A stretch of DNA of 37,970 nt from Microbulbifer halophilus (GTDB taxonomy: Bacteria > Pseudomonadota > Gammaproteobacteria > Pseudomonadales > Cellvibrionaceae), in NCBI RefSeq assembly GCF_026183675.1, contig NZ_JAPIVK010000037.1:1-37970 (forward strand), read 5' to 3'. The notes under the pieces were generated by a model. That model was given only the letters and a program-made list of their open reading frames with translations. It made no database searches and was not told the DNA's origin. Shown in pieces: positions 1 through 8,297 of this stretch. The position numbers and the translations under genes are program-made. How positions within the stretch are numbered: position 1 is the first letter of the stretch; every line of letters starts with the position of its first letter.

Positions 1-1
1 G

Positions 2-1913
<1,912 letters not shown>

Positions 1914-1932
1914 TTGCCTTGCGGCTCCTGCG

Positions 1933-1962
1933 AAAACGGCGTCCCACGGGACGCCGTTTTTG
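1933..1962 (+). terminator. Rho-independent terminator of purA
   Basis: A perfect 13-bp inverted repeat, AAAACGGCGTCCC paired with GGGACGCCGTTTT, has a 2-nt centre (in practice a 4-nt loop) and runs into TTTTTG. It starts 20 bp after the purA stop. The A-tract on the left arm means it could also work for transcripts arriving from recQ on the minus strand. Confidence 0.88.
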
Positions 1963-1986
1963 TCTCCTATCCAGGCTCTTTCCAGG

Positions 1987-2060
1987 GTAGGGTGCGCCGC
2001 GCGCACCGCCGGGAATCGGTCGGACACGCGAGTGTGTCCGGTGCGCACGGCGCACCCTAC
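1987..2060. repeat. REP-like inverted repeat pair
   Basis: Two 21-nt arms face each other. The left arm, 1987-2007, begins GTAGGGTGCGCC. The right arm, 2040-2060, ends GGCGCACCCTAC. The arms match over 20 of 21 positions (C/T at arm position 14). The 32-nt centre contains a smaller inverted repeat, CGGACAC with GTGTCCG. An exact third copy of the arm occurs at 36472-36492. The design, a GC-rich arm with an internal palindrome GGTGCGC/GCGCACC, is REP/BIME-like. The right arm supplies the recQ stop codon. Confidence 0.75.
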
Positions 2061-3967
2061 AGATACCGCTCCGCCAGCGCCAGGACCTCGCGGAAGGGCT
2101 GCCGGGAGAGACTGCCGAACTGCGGATGTTTGCGCAATCGCACCGTGGCGGGGCTGGCGAGGCCGCAGAGGAAGCGCGCCAGTTGTCGCGGGTGCGACAG
2201 GGCTTCGCGCTGCTCTGCGACCAGCCGCCCGATTTCCCGCCGCTGTTCCTCTCCGATCGCCTCCGGCGCCGCCCCCGGCAGTTCGCGCACCCGCGGCTCC
2301 CGGCAGCTGCTGCAGTGGCCGCATGGCTGTGACAGCCGTTCGCCGAAATAGCCGCACAGTTGCGCCGGCAGGCACTCGGGGCTGGCGGCATAGTCCAGCA
2401 CCAGCTGCAGCCGCGCCAGGTCCTGTTGCTCGCGGCGGGCGAAGAGCTGCTCCAGGCGCTCGCCGAGGGCGGGCAGGTCCGGCAGTTGCAGGCGACGGTA
2501 GCCCTGGCGCACGCCCTTGGCGCGGGTCTCAATACAGCCCTGTTCCTCCAGGAACTGCAGCGCCTTGAGAATGCGCGTGCGCGGCTCGCCCAGCTGTTCC
2601 CCGGCCCGCTGTACCTCAATGGTGAGCCAGGTGCGGCCCATTTTGCCGGCGTCGAACAGCCGCTGCAGGAAGTCCGCCCGCGCCGGGTCGAAGCGTTGCA
2701 GTATCTGTTCCGCCGGTTGCAGGAAACGTATCTGGTGGGTGGTGTAGAAAGGGCCGGTGGCGCGGATTACGCCTTCCAGCTCCAGATACGTCAGCGCCGT
2801 GTTGACCACCAACTGGCGGATATCGAACTGGTTGGACAGCTCGTAGACGGAGATGTCGAACTCCTCCCCCTGTTCCAGCAACCGGCGCAATAGCGCCCAC
2901 AGGTGTTCGGCGATGGGCGTGTCGCCGTAGGTGAAATTCTCCAACACGCGCACGTCGCCGGCGCAGGCGAAGAGTTCGCAGCGGGCCGGTTCGCCATCGC
3001 GGCCGGCGCGGCCGATTTCCTGCATGTAGTTTTCCAGCGACTTGGGCAGGTTGTAGTGGTAGACGGCGCGGATATCCGCCTTGTCGATCCCCATGCCGAA
3101 GGCGATGGTGGCCACCACCGCATTGACCTCGCCGGCCATGAAGGCGTTCTGTATTCGCTCGCGCTCCTCGGGCTTCATGCCGGCGTGGTAGGCCGCGGCG
3201 CGCACGCCGGCTTCGCTGAGCCGCCCGGCGACGCTTTCCGCAGTCTGCTGCAGGGTTACATAGACGATCGCCGGGTCCTGCGGGGCGGACTGGAGGCGCT
3301 CGGTCAGGCGCGGCAGCCGGTGCGATTCGCCGCAGGGGGTGACTGCCAGCTGCAGGTTTTCGCGGTAGAAGCCGGTCTGTACCTGGGCGCCGTCGGCGAT
3401 GCCGAACTGGCGGCGGATATCCGCGGCCACTTCCGGCGTGGCGGTGGCGGTCAGCGCCAGTATGCGCTCGACGCCCAGCTCGCCCGCCAGCCCCGCCAGT
3501 TTGAGGTAGTCGGGCCGGAAGTTGTGCCCCCACTCGGAGATGCAGTGGGCCTCGTCCACCGCCATCAATCCGATACGCAGCCCGCGCAGCAGTTGCAGGA
3601 AGCGCTCGTTCTGCAACCGCTCCGGGGCGATATACAGCAGTTTCAGTTCACCGCCGCGCAGCTGCCGGTAGATCTCCCGCACCTCGTCGCCGCTGCGGCT
3701 GGAGTCCAGCCGCGCGGCGGCGATACCGAGGGACTGCAGGGTATCCACCTGATCCTGCATCAGTGCGATCAGTGGCGAGATCACCAGTGTCAATCCGTCG
3801 ATGGCCAGTGCGGGCAGCTGGTAGCAGAGGCTCTTGCCGCCGCCGGTGGGAAAGATGGCCAGCGCCGACTCGCCGGCCAACAGTGTATCGATCACCGCCC
3901 GCTGGCCGGGTTTGAAGTTTTGCAGGCGGAAGTGTTTCTGTAGTATCTGTTGTGGGTCGTTTGCCAC
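2057..3967 (-). CDS. recQ: RecQ-family ATP-dependent DNA helicase
   Basis: The 636-residue product is a 3'-5' superfamily 2 DNA helicase for repair and recombination. The GTG at 3967 is chosen because an ideal GGAGGA sits about 10 bases upstream and the product starts VANDPQQILQKHFRLQNFKP; a longer open frame upstream has no family resemblance. Visible motifs are Walker A TGGGKS (~41-46), the DEAH box in AVDEAHCISEWGHNFRP (~138-150), ALTATATPEVAADI, AFGMGIDKADIRAVYHYNLP and QEIGRAGRDG. A winged-helix-like section follows. A cysteine cluster (CLPAQLCGYFGE, PCGHCSSC) then lies at about 540-565, after rather than before the winged helix, so this is not the classical E. coli RecQ order, and no clear HRDC domain is seen. 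The stop codon TAG is formed by the flanking REP-like arm. Diverges from the TrhA-type gene. Confidence 0.92.
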   Translation of the reverse strand: MANDPQQILQKHFRLQNFKPGQRAVIDTLLAGESALAIFPTGGGKSLCYQLPALAIDGLTLVISPLIALMQDQVDTLQSLGIAAARLDSSRSGDEVREIYRQLRGGELKLLYIAPERLQNERFLQLLRGLRIGLMAVDEAHCISEWGHNFRPDYLKLAGLAGELGVERILALTATATPEVAADIRRQFGIADGAQVQTGFYRENLQLAVTPCGESHRLPRLTERLQSAPQDPAIVYVTLQQTAESVAGRLSEAGVRAAAYHAGMKPEERERIQNAFMAGEVNAVVATIAFGMGIDKADIRAVYHYNLPKSLENYMQEIGRAGRDGEPARCELFACAGDVRVLENFTYGDTPIAEHLWALLRRLLEQGEEFDISVYELSNQFDIRQLVVNTALTYLELEGVIRATGPFYTTHQIRFLQPAEQILQRFDPARADFLQRLFDAGKMGRTWLTIEVQRAGEQLGEPRTRILKALQFLEEQGCIETRAKGVRQGYRRLQLPDLPALGERLEQLFARREQQDLARLQLVLDYAASPECLPAQLCGYFGERLSQPCGHCSSCREPRVRELPGAAPEAIGEEQRREIGRLVAEQREALSHPRQLARFLCGLASPATVRLRKHPQFGSLSRQPFREVLALAERYL

Positions 3968-4088
3968 TGTTGTTCCTCCTCCCTGTGAATCTGCAGTCCC
4001 ATTCAGTCCTTGCGCCCGCGTCTGGCCGGAACGATGATGTGGACTATATTTAATCGATCGGTCACAAACTGCTGTCAGGCTGGTTCCT

Positions 4089-4116
4089 GTCCGGCTGCTC
4101 TGTATTGCAGCCGGAC
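4089..4116 (+). promoter_or_regulatory. Perfect hairpin in the leader of the hemolysin III family gene
   Basis: A 10-bp perfect stem, GTCCGGCTGC with GCAGCCGGAC, encloses an 8-nt loop TCTGTATT and ends 27 bp before the ATG at 4144. No T-tract follows, so it does not look like a simple terminator. It may be a structured 5' leader or a protein-binding palindrome between the divergent recQ and trhA-like genes. Confidence 0.5.
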
Positions 4117-4143
4117 GCCAGCTTAAAAGAATTTGGGGTATCC

Positions 4144-4791
4144 ATGCCATCCACCATCGCCGCCCGTTACAGCTTCGCTGAAGAGTTGGCCAACAGTATC
4201 ACCCACGGTGTCGGGGCACTGCTGGCGATCGCCGGTCTCGGTGTCCTCTGCGGTTTCGCCGCCCTGCGCGGTGATGCCTGGCATATCGTCAGCTCCAGCG
4301 TTTACGCCGCCACCCTGATTCTGTGTTTTGGTTCCTCGACCCTCTACCACAGCATCAGCCACAGCCGTGCCAAGGCGGTGTTGCGCACCATCGACCACTC
4401 GGCCATCTTCCTGCTGATAGCGGGCACTTACACCCCTTTCACGCTGGTGACCCTGCGCGGGCCCTGGGGCTGGTGGCTGTTCGGTGTGATCTGGGGGCTG
4501 GCGCTGGCGGGGCTGGTGATCCAGTTCACGCCGCTGAAAAAGGTCCGCGCCCTGTCGGTCACACTCAGCGCGCTGATGGGCTGGGTGGTGGTGGCGGCCA
4601 TCAAGCCGCTGATGGACAGCCTGGAGCCCGGTGGCCTGTGGTTGCTGGTGCTGGGCGGTCTCTGTTACACCGGCGGTATCGCCTTTTACCTGTGGCGGAG
4701 CCTGCGCTTCCACCACGCCATCTGGCACCTGTTCGTGCTCGCCGGTGGCGCGCTGCATTTCTTTGCGGTGCTTTTCTACGTGATTCCCTGA
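4144..4791 (+). CDS. Hemolysin III / TrhA (YqfA) family membrane protein
   Basis: The 215-residue multi-pass inner-membrane protein belongs to the HlyIII/PAQR-like superfamily. Family hallmarks are EELANSITHGVGALLAIAGL at the N-terminus, SSTLYHS, DHSAIFLLIAGTYTPF and a late FHHAIWHLFVLAGGALHFF. The conserved His and Asp residues of these segments bind metal in related proteins. About seven hydrophobic segments are visible, the length is typical, and ATG 4144 follows a GGGG-containing site. Members are implicated in membrane energetics and lipid homeostasis; a true haemolytic role is doubtful. It diverges from recQ, with a 10-bp hairpin in its leader. Confidence 0.93.
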   Translation: MPSTIAARYSFAEELANSITHGVGALLAIAGLGVLCGFAALRGDAWHIVSSSVYAATLILCFGSSTLYHSISHSRAKAVLRTIDHSAIFLLIAGTYTPFTLVTLRGPWGWWLFGVIWGLALAGLVIQFTPLKKVRALSVTLSALMGWVVVAAIKPLMDSLEPGGLWLLVLGGLCYTGGIAFYLWRSLRFHHAIWHLFVLAGGALHFFAVLFYVIP

Positions 4792-4900
4792 TCTCACAAC
4801 TCCGGGGCCGCACTCGGTCACGGTTCTGGCAATACGCCTTTCCGAACGGCGGATTCCGCTCTACTCTTGAGCGAGCTATCGAACTGCTGAAGGAGTTGCC

Positions 4901-6133
4901 ATGTTCAGCCCGCTCGCCCCGCGCGGGGGTATTGCCGCCCTCTGCGCCAGCCTGTTGCTGTGTCTCTCGTCCCTGTTTGCGCCGGCGGCCGCCGCCGATG
5001 ACGAGGATTTCCTGAAATGGGTCAGGGAATTCCGCAAAACCGCCATCGCCGAGGGCATTTCGCCGGAAATCTACGACCGCGCCTTCGAGGGCATTACATC
5101 GCCGGACCAGTGGGTGCTGGACAAGGCCAGCTACCAGCCGGAGTTCAAGGCGCCGGTGTGGCAGTACTTCGACAACCGCGTAACTGAGGGGGCCGTCAAG
5201 CGCGGCCGGGCCCGGAAAAAGGAATTGCAGCCCTGGCTCGACAGGATCGAGCGGCGCTTCGGCGTCAACCCGAATATCCTGCTGGCGATCTGGTCGGTCG
5301 AGTCCAGTTACGGCGCCATCCTCGAGAGCGACACGGTGATGCGCAATGTCATCCGCTCCCTGGCGACCCTCGCCTACGCCGACCCGCGGCGGGCAAAATT
5401 CGGTCGCCAGCAACTACTGGCCGCGTTGGAAATCCTGCAGAGCGGCGATATCGACAAGAGCCACCTGACCGGCTCCTGGGCCGGTGCCATGGGCCACACC
5501 CAATTTATTCCCACCAGTTACCAGGCCTACGCGGTGGATATCGACGGCGACGGCCGCCGCGATATCTGGAACTCGGTACCCGATGCCCTGGCCACGGCGG
5601 CGAGCCTGCTGTCGAAAAACGGCTGGCGCCGCGGCGAGACCTGGGGCTACGAAGTCACGATTCCCGAGCGCAAACTGCCGGCGGGCGAGCTGACCCTGGC
5701 GGAGTGGCGGGACAAGTGGGGCGTGAAGCGTGTGGGGGGCAAATCCTTCCCGCGCCCCAACGATATGGCGGAGTTGAAACTGCCGGCGGGCCGCAATGGA
5801 CCGGCTTTCCTGATGCTGAAAAACTTCTTCGTCATCAAGCGCTACAACAACTCCGATCGCTACGCCACGGCCGTGGGTCTGCTGGCGGACCGGATCGGCG
5901 GCGGCAGCGGTCTGGTGCACGACTGGGAGCGCCCCTTCACGCCGGTCGACAGCGGGCAGGTGGAGGAGATGCAGAAAATCCTCAAATCCAAAGGTCTCTA
6001 CAAGGGAGCGATCGACGGCAAGGCCGGCTCCGGCACCCGCGGTGCGATCCGGGAGTTCGAGAAGCGTATCGGCGTGGAGGTGCAGGGCTATCCGAGTGAG
6101 GAAGTGCTGGATCAGTTGCGCCGGCACCGTTAG
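4901..6133 (+). CDS. MltB-type lytic murein transglycosylase with peptidoglycan-binding domain
   Basis: The 410-residue periplasmic enzyme cleaves the MurNAc-GlcNAc bond of peptidoglycan to give 1,6-anhydro ends. Residues 1 to ~32 are a signal peptide (hydrophobic core ALCASLLLCLSSLFA, then AAAADDED); there is no clear lipobox. The SLT_2 (MltB-like) domain occupies ~38-335, with the catalytic Glu in LLAIWSVESSYGA and the supporting motifs GSWAGAMGHTQFIPTSY and DIDGDGRRDIWNS. A PG_binding_1 domain follows at ~345-405 (VEEMQKILKSKGLYKGAIDG). ATG 4901 follows AAGGAG at an 8-base spacing. It stands alone 109 bp after the TrhA-type gene and is probably general wall remodelling rather than part of the T6SS. 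Confidence 0.94.
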   Translation: MFSPLAPRGGIAALCASLLLCLSSLFAPAAAADDEDFLKWVREFRKTAIAEGISPEIYDRAFEGITSPDQWVLDKASYQPEFKAPVWQYFDNRVTEGAVKRGRARKKELQPWLDRIERRFGVNPNILLAIWSVESSYGAILESDTVMRNVIRSLATLAYADPRRAKFGRQQLLAALEILQSGDIDKSHLTGSWAGAMGHTQFIPTSYQAYAVDIDGDGRRDIWNSVPDALATAASLLSKNGWRRGETWGYEVTIPERKLPAGELTLAEWRDKWGVKRVGGKSFPRPNDMAELKLPAGRNGPAFLMLKNFFVIKRYNNSDRYATAVGLLADRIGGGSGLVHDWERPFTPVDSGQVEEMQKILKSKGLYKGAIDGKAGSGTRGAIREFEKRIGVEVQGYPSEEVLDQLRRHR

Positions 6134-6261
6134 ACACGGGGCGGCCCGAGTCGGACTTCGCTGCGCTCACGCCAACCTACACGGCTGTACAGGATTCCCG
6201 TCACACCGGCGCGTAAAAGCTTCCCTCGCTTGAATTGTCGCCGGATCTCCGGTATCTAGGG

Positions 6262-6302
6262 GGCCGTGCGCAAAGTTCTGTAACAGTTCGCTGCGCACGG
6301 CC
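6262..6302. repeat. Nested hairpin in the mltB-CARDB gap
   Basis: An 11-bp perfect stem, GGCCGTGCGCA with TGCGCACGGCC, surrounds a 19-nt loop that itself holds CTG-TAA-CAG. It lies in the 274-bp gap between the transglycosylase and the CARDB gene (6134-6407). No T-tract follows. The arm core GTGCGC/GCGCAC recalls the REP-like arms at 1987 and 36472 but is not the same repeat. Confidence 0.5.
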
Positions 6303-6372
6303 GACTAGGTTCTATTCGCGGCGGGTTCGACAGTTGCAGGGAAGTCGTCCAGCCCGCCGGGGAAATACCAAT

Positions 6373-6394
6373 CCAATAACAAGCCAATAACAAG
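6373..6394 (+). repeat. Tandem 11-bp duplication before the CARDB gene
   Basis: CCAATAACAAG occurs twice with no gap (6373-6383, 6384-6394), directly in front of the ribosome-binding site GAGAGGG of the gene starting at 6408. Copy-number slippage here would change the leader length. Confidence 0.7.
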
Positions 6395-6407
6395 AGAGGG
6401 AAGCTCT

Positions 6408-7145
6408 ATGTGGAAGTCTGTTGCATTCATTCTTGTCCTCGCGGCAATCGCCGCTTCACCGGCTTCGTACGCCGACCCGATACAGGATCTTTCCATGGGG
6501 AGCCATGCGGTAGGCTGGTACCCGAACTTCTATAAAGGGGAGGGGCCCATGACCTGCCCGAAAACCTGTGAAGTCTGGGTGGGGGCGCACTCGGAAAGTG
6601 AAGCCAGCACCGATATGGACGAGCAGACGAGAAGGTCCAATGTCTGCAAGGTGACACGGGACGAGGCGATCATCCTGGAACCGATCGACGATCCCAAATC
6701 CCACTGGCTGTACGGCAACCAGTTTGACGATTACCCGGTGTGTTTCGTTCACCCGATGAGCCGCGAGCCGTTCAAAAGCGAACTGTTCATGTGCGAGTGC
6801 GTGCGGGGCAATCCCTGCAAGCAGCCGGACCTGGTGGTGGCGGATATCGCCGACCCGGTCTGGAATAACGCCAATGGTACCTCTGAGGTCCAGGTCACAG
6901 TCAGCAATATCGGCGGTGTGGCTGCGGGCGGATTCCATACCCGGCTGATCGATCCCGGGACCAGCGCGAACGATGTGCAGGGTGTGAGCGGTCTCGCCGC
7001 GGGTGCCAGCGTCGTCCTCACCTTTACATTCAGCTACTGGGTATTCGATCCCGACGCGGAACTGATTGCCACGGCGGACTATAAGAACCAGGTGGAGGAG
7101 TGTGACGAGGACAACAACCAGTTGAGGTATTTCAAGAAAGGTTGA
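6408..7145 (+). CDS. Secreted cysteine-rich protein with a C-terminal CARDB-like domain
   Basis: The 245-residue product has a clear Sec signal peptide (MWKSVAFILVLAAIAASPAS, cut near YADP). Residues ~25-140 are unrecognised and contain seven or so cysteines (TCPKTCEVW, SNVCKV, PVCFVH, MCECVRGNPC), suggesting disulphides outside the cytoplasm. From ~143 (PDLVVADIADPVW) to the end there is a CARDB-like beta-sandwich with VQVTVSNIGGVAAGGF and DYKNQVEECDEDNNQ, the last being the typical closing V.E.DE.NN motif. CARDB domains are adhesion or assembly modules, so an envelope or surface role is inferred. ATG 6408 follows GAGAGGG. It converges on the AstE-like gene, with a shared hairpin between them. 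Confidence 0.8.
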   Translation: MWKSVAFILVLAAIAASPASYADPIQDLSMGSHAVGWYPNFYKGEGPMTCPKTCEVWVGAHSESEASTDMDEQTRRSNVCKVTRDEAIILEPIDDPKSHWLYGNQFDDYPVCFVHPMSREPFKSELFMCECVRGNPCKQPDLVVADIADPVWNNANGTSEVQVTVSNIGGVAAGGFHTRLIDPGTSANDVQGVSGLAAGASVVLTFTFSYWVFDPDAELIATADYKNQVEECDEDNNQLRYFKKG

Positions 7146-7156
7146 TGTTCCCTTGC

Positions 7157-7185
7157 GTTCAGGCCACCCGGGTGGTGGCCTGAAC
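7157..7185. terminator. Bidirectional terminator-like hairpin between convergent genes
   Basis: A 12-bp perfect stem, GTTCAGGCCACC with GGTGGCCTGAAC, with a 5-nt loop fills the 41-bp gap between the convergent CARDB (+) and AstE-like (-) genes. T-tracts are poor on both sides, so termination strength is uncertain. Confidence 0.65.
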
Positions 7186-7186
7186 G

Positions 7187-8203
7187 TCAGAAGTTCTCAT
7201 CCGGCAACAGGCTGTCCTGCCACTGCCCCAGGTTCTCCGCCACTTCATCCAGCTCGTGAAAATAGGCGATGTGGAACATGGCCTCGCCCTCCTGTACCAG
7301 CGGAATATTCTGCCGGCCGATGATGATGCCGTCGGCGTTGCACAGTACCTGGTCCAGCTCGTGACCGAAGGGGTCGGCGATGGTGGCCAGCAGGTCGCCT
7401 TTCTTGACGTGATCGCCGAGCCGCTTTTTGTGATTGACGATGCCGCTGTCGCCGGCGCGCAGCCAGCCGCTGCGCCGCGCGACGTAGGGCTCGTAGCCCT
7501 GCTTGCGCCGCGATTGCGGCAGCATTTTCAGGTGGCGCAGCACATTGAGTGTGCCCCTGACGCCGGCGCGGATACAGAACTCGTCGAAACGCAGCGCCTC
7601 GCCGGCCTCGTACAGCAGGATACGCACACCCAGGTCCGCCGCCGCCGCGCGCAGCGACCCGTCGCGCAGGGTGGCGTTGAGCAGCACCGGTACGCCGAAG
7701 GCGCCGGCCATGGAGAGTGTCTCGTCGTCGTCGAGGTTGGCGCGGATCTGCGGCAGGTTGCTGCGGTGGATGGCGCCGGTGTGCAAATCGATCCCGTATT
7801 CGCATTTCGACAGGATTTCGGTCTGGAATACGTGCGCCATGCGCGCCGCCAGCGAGCCCTTGGCGGAGCCGGGGAAGGAGCGGTTCAGGTCGCGCCGGTC
7901 GGGCAGGTAGCGGGACTGCTCCAGCACGCCGTAGACGTTGACGATGGGCACGGCGATCAGGGTACCGCGCAGGGATCTCAGTGCGCGCGAGCGGATCAGG
8001 CGGCTGATAATCTCGATACCGTTGAGTTCGTCGCCGTGAATGGCGGCGCTGACGAAGAGGGTGGGGCCGGGCTTTTTGCCGCGCTTCACATAGACCGGAA
8101 TGGCCATTTCTGTGTCGGTATAGAGGCGCACCACCGGCAGGTCGATGCGGCGGGTCTCGCCCCGTTCAACGGCGATACCGCCGATCTCGAAAGCGTTGTT
8201 CAT
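7187..8203 (-). CDS. Succinylglutamate desuccinylase/aspartoacylase family zinc hydrolase
   Basis: The 338-residue product belongs to the M14-like AstE/AspA group (COG3608 type) that hydrolyses N-acyl amino acids or related amides. The zinc ligands are visible as His56 and Glu59 in SAAIHGDELNG and His141 in GIDLHTGAIH. The substrate-carboxylate motif appears as DRRDLNRSFPG, and a likely catalytic Glu lies in LLYEAGEALRF. The C-terminal ~90 residues (SGWLRAGDSGIVNHKKRLGD, then KKGDLLATIADPFG) form the small beta-barrel usual in this subgroup. The length is normal. The actual substrate cannot be read from sequence. It lies 94 bp downstream of the RHS gene on the same strand, with repeats of a TTTCG motif in the gap. 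Confidence 0.88.
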   Translation of the reverse strand: MNNAFEIGGIAVERGETRRIDLPVVRLYTDTEMAIPVYVKRGKKPGPTLFVSAAIHGDELNGIEIISRLIRSRALRSLRGTLIAVPIVNVYGVLEQSRYLPDRRDLNRSFPGSAKGSLAARMAHVFQTEILSKCEYGIDLHTGAIHRSNLPQIRANLDDDETLSMAGAFGVPVLLNATLRDGSLRAAAADLGVRILLYEAGEALRFDEFCIRAGVRGTLNVLRHLKMLPQSRRKQGYEPYVARRSGWLRAGDSGIVNHKKRLGDHVKKGDLLATIADPFGHELDQVLCNADGIIIGRQNIPLVQEGEAMFHIAYFHELDEVAENLGQWQDSLLPDENF

Positions 8204-8207
8204 AACT

Positions 8208-8268
8208 CAAGTTTCGGGGTTTAGTTTCGGCTTGTGGCATCGAAAAACATTTCGAATTCCGAAACTTG
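8208..8268 (-). promoter_or_regulatory. Inverted TTTCGG/CCGAAA motifs upstream of the AstE-like gene
   Basis: CAAGTTTCGG (8208-8217) is the exact inverse of CCGAAACTTG (8259-8268). A second AGTTTCGG lies at 8223-8230, and TTTCGAATTCCGAAA forms a small palindrome at the right arm. Four related half-sites within ~80 bp, just in front of the ATG at 8203, look like an operator. The cognate regulator is unknown. Confidence 0.4.
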
Positions 8269-8297
8269 TGTTCATAAATGTGTCGAAACCGGGAAGA

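Noticed and set aside
4022..4050. TATATT at 4045-4050 as a -10 box for the TrhA-type gene
   Set aside because: No acceptable -35 lies 16-18 bp upstream (CTGGCC).
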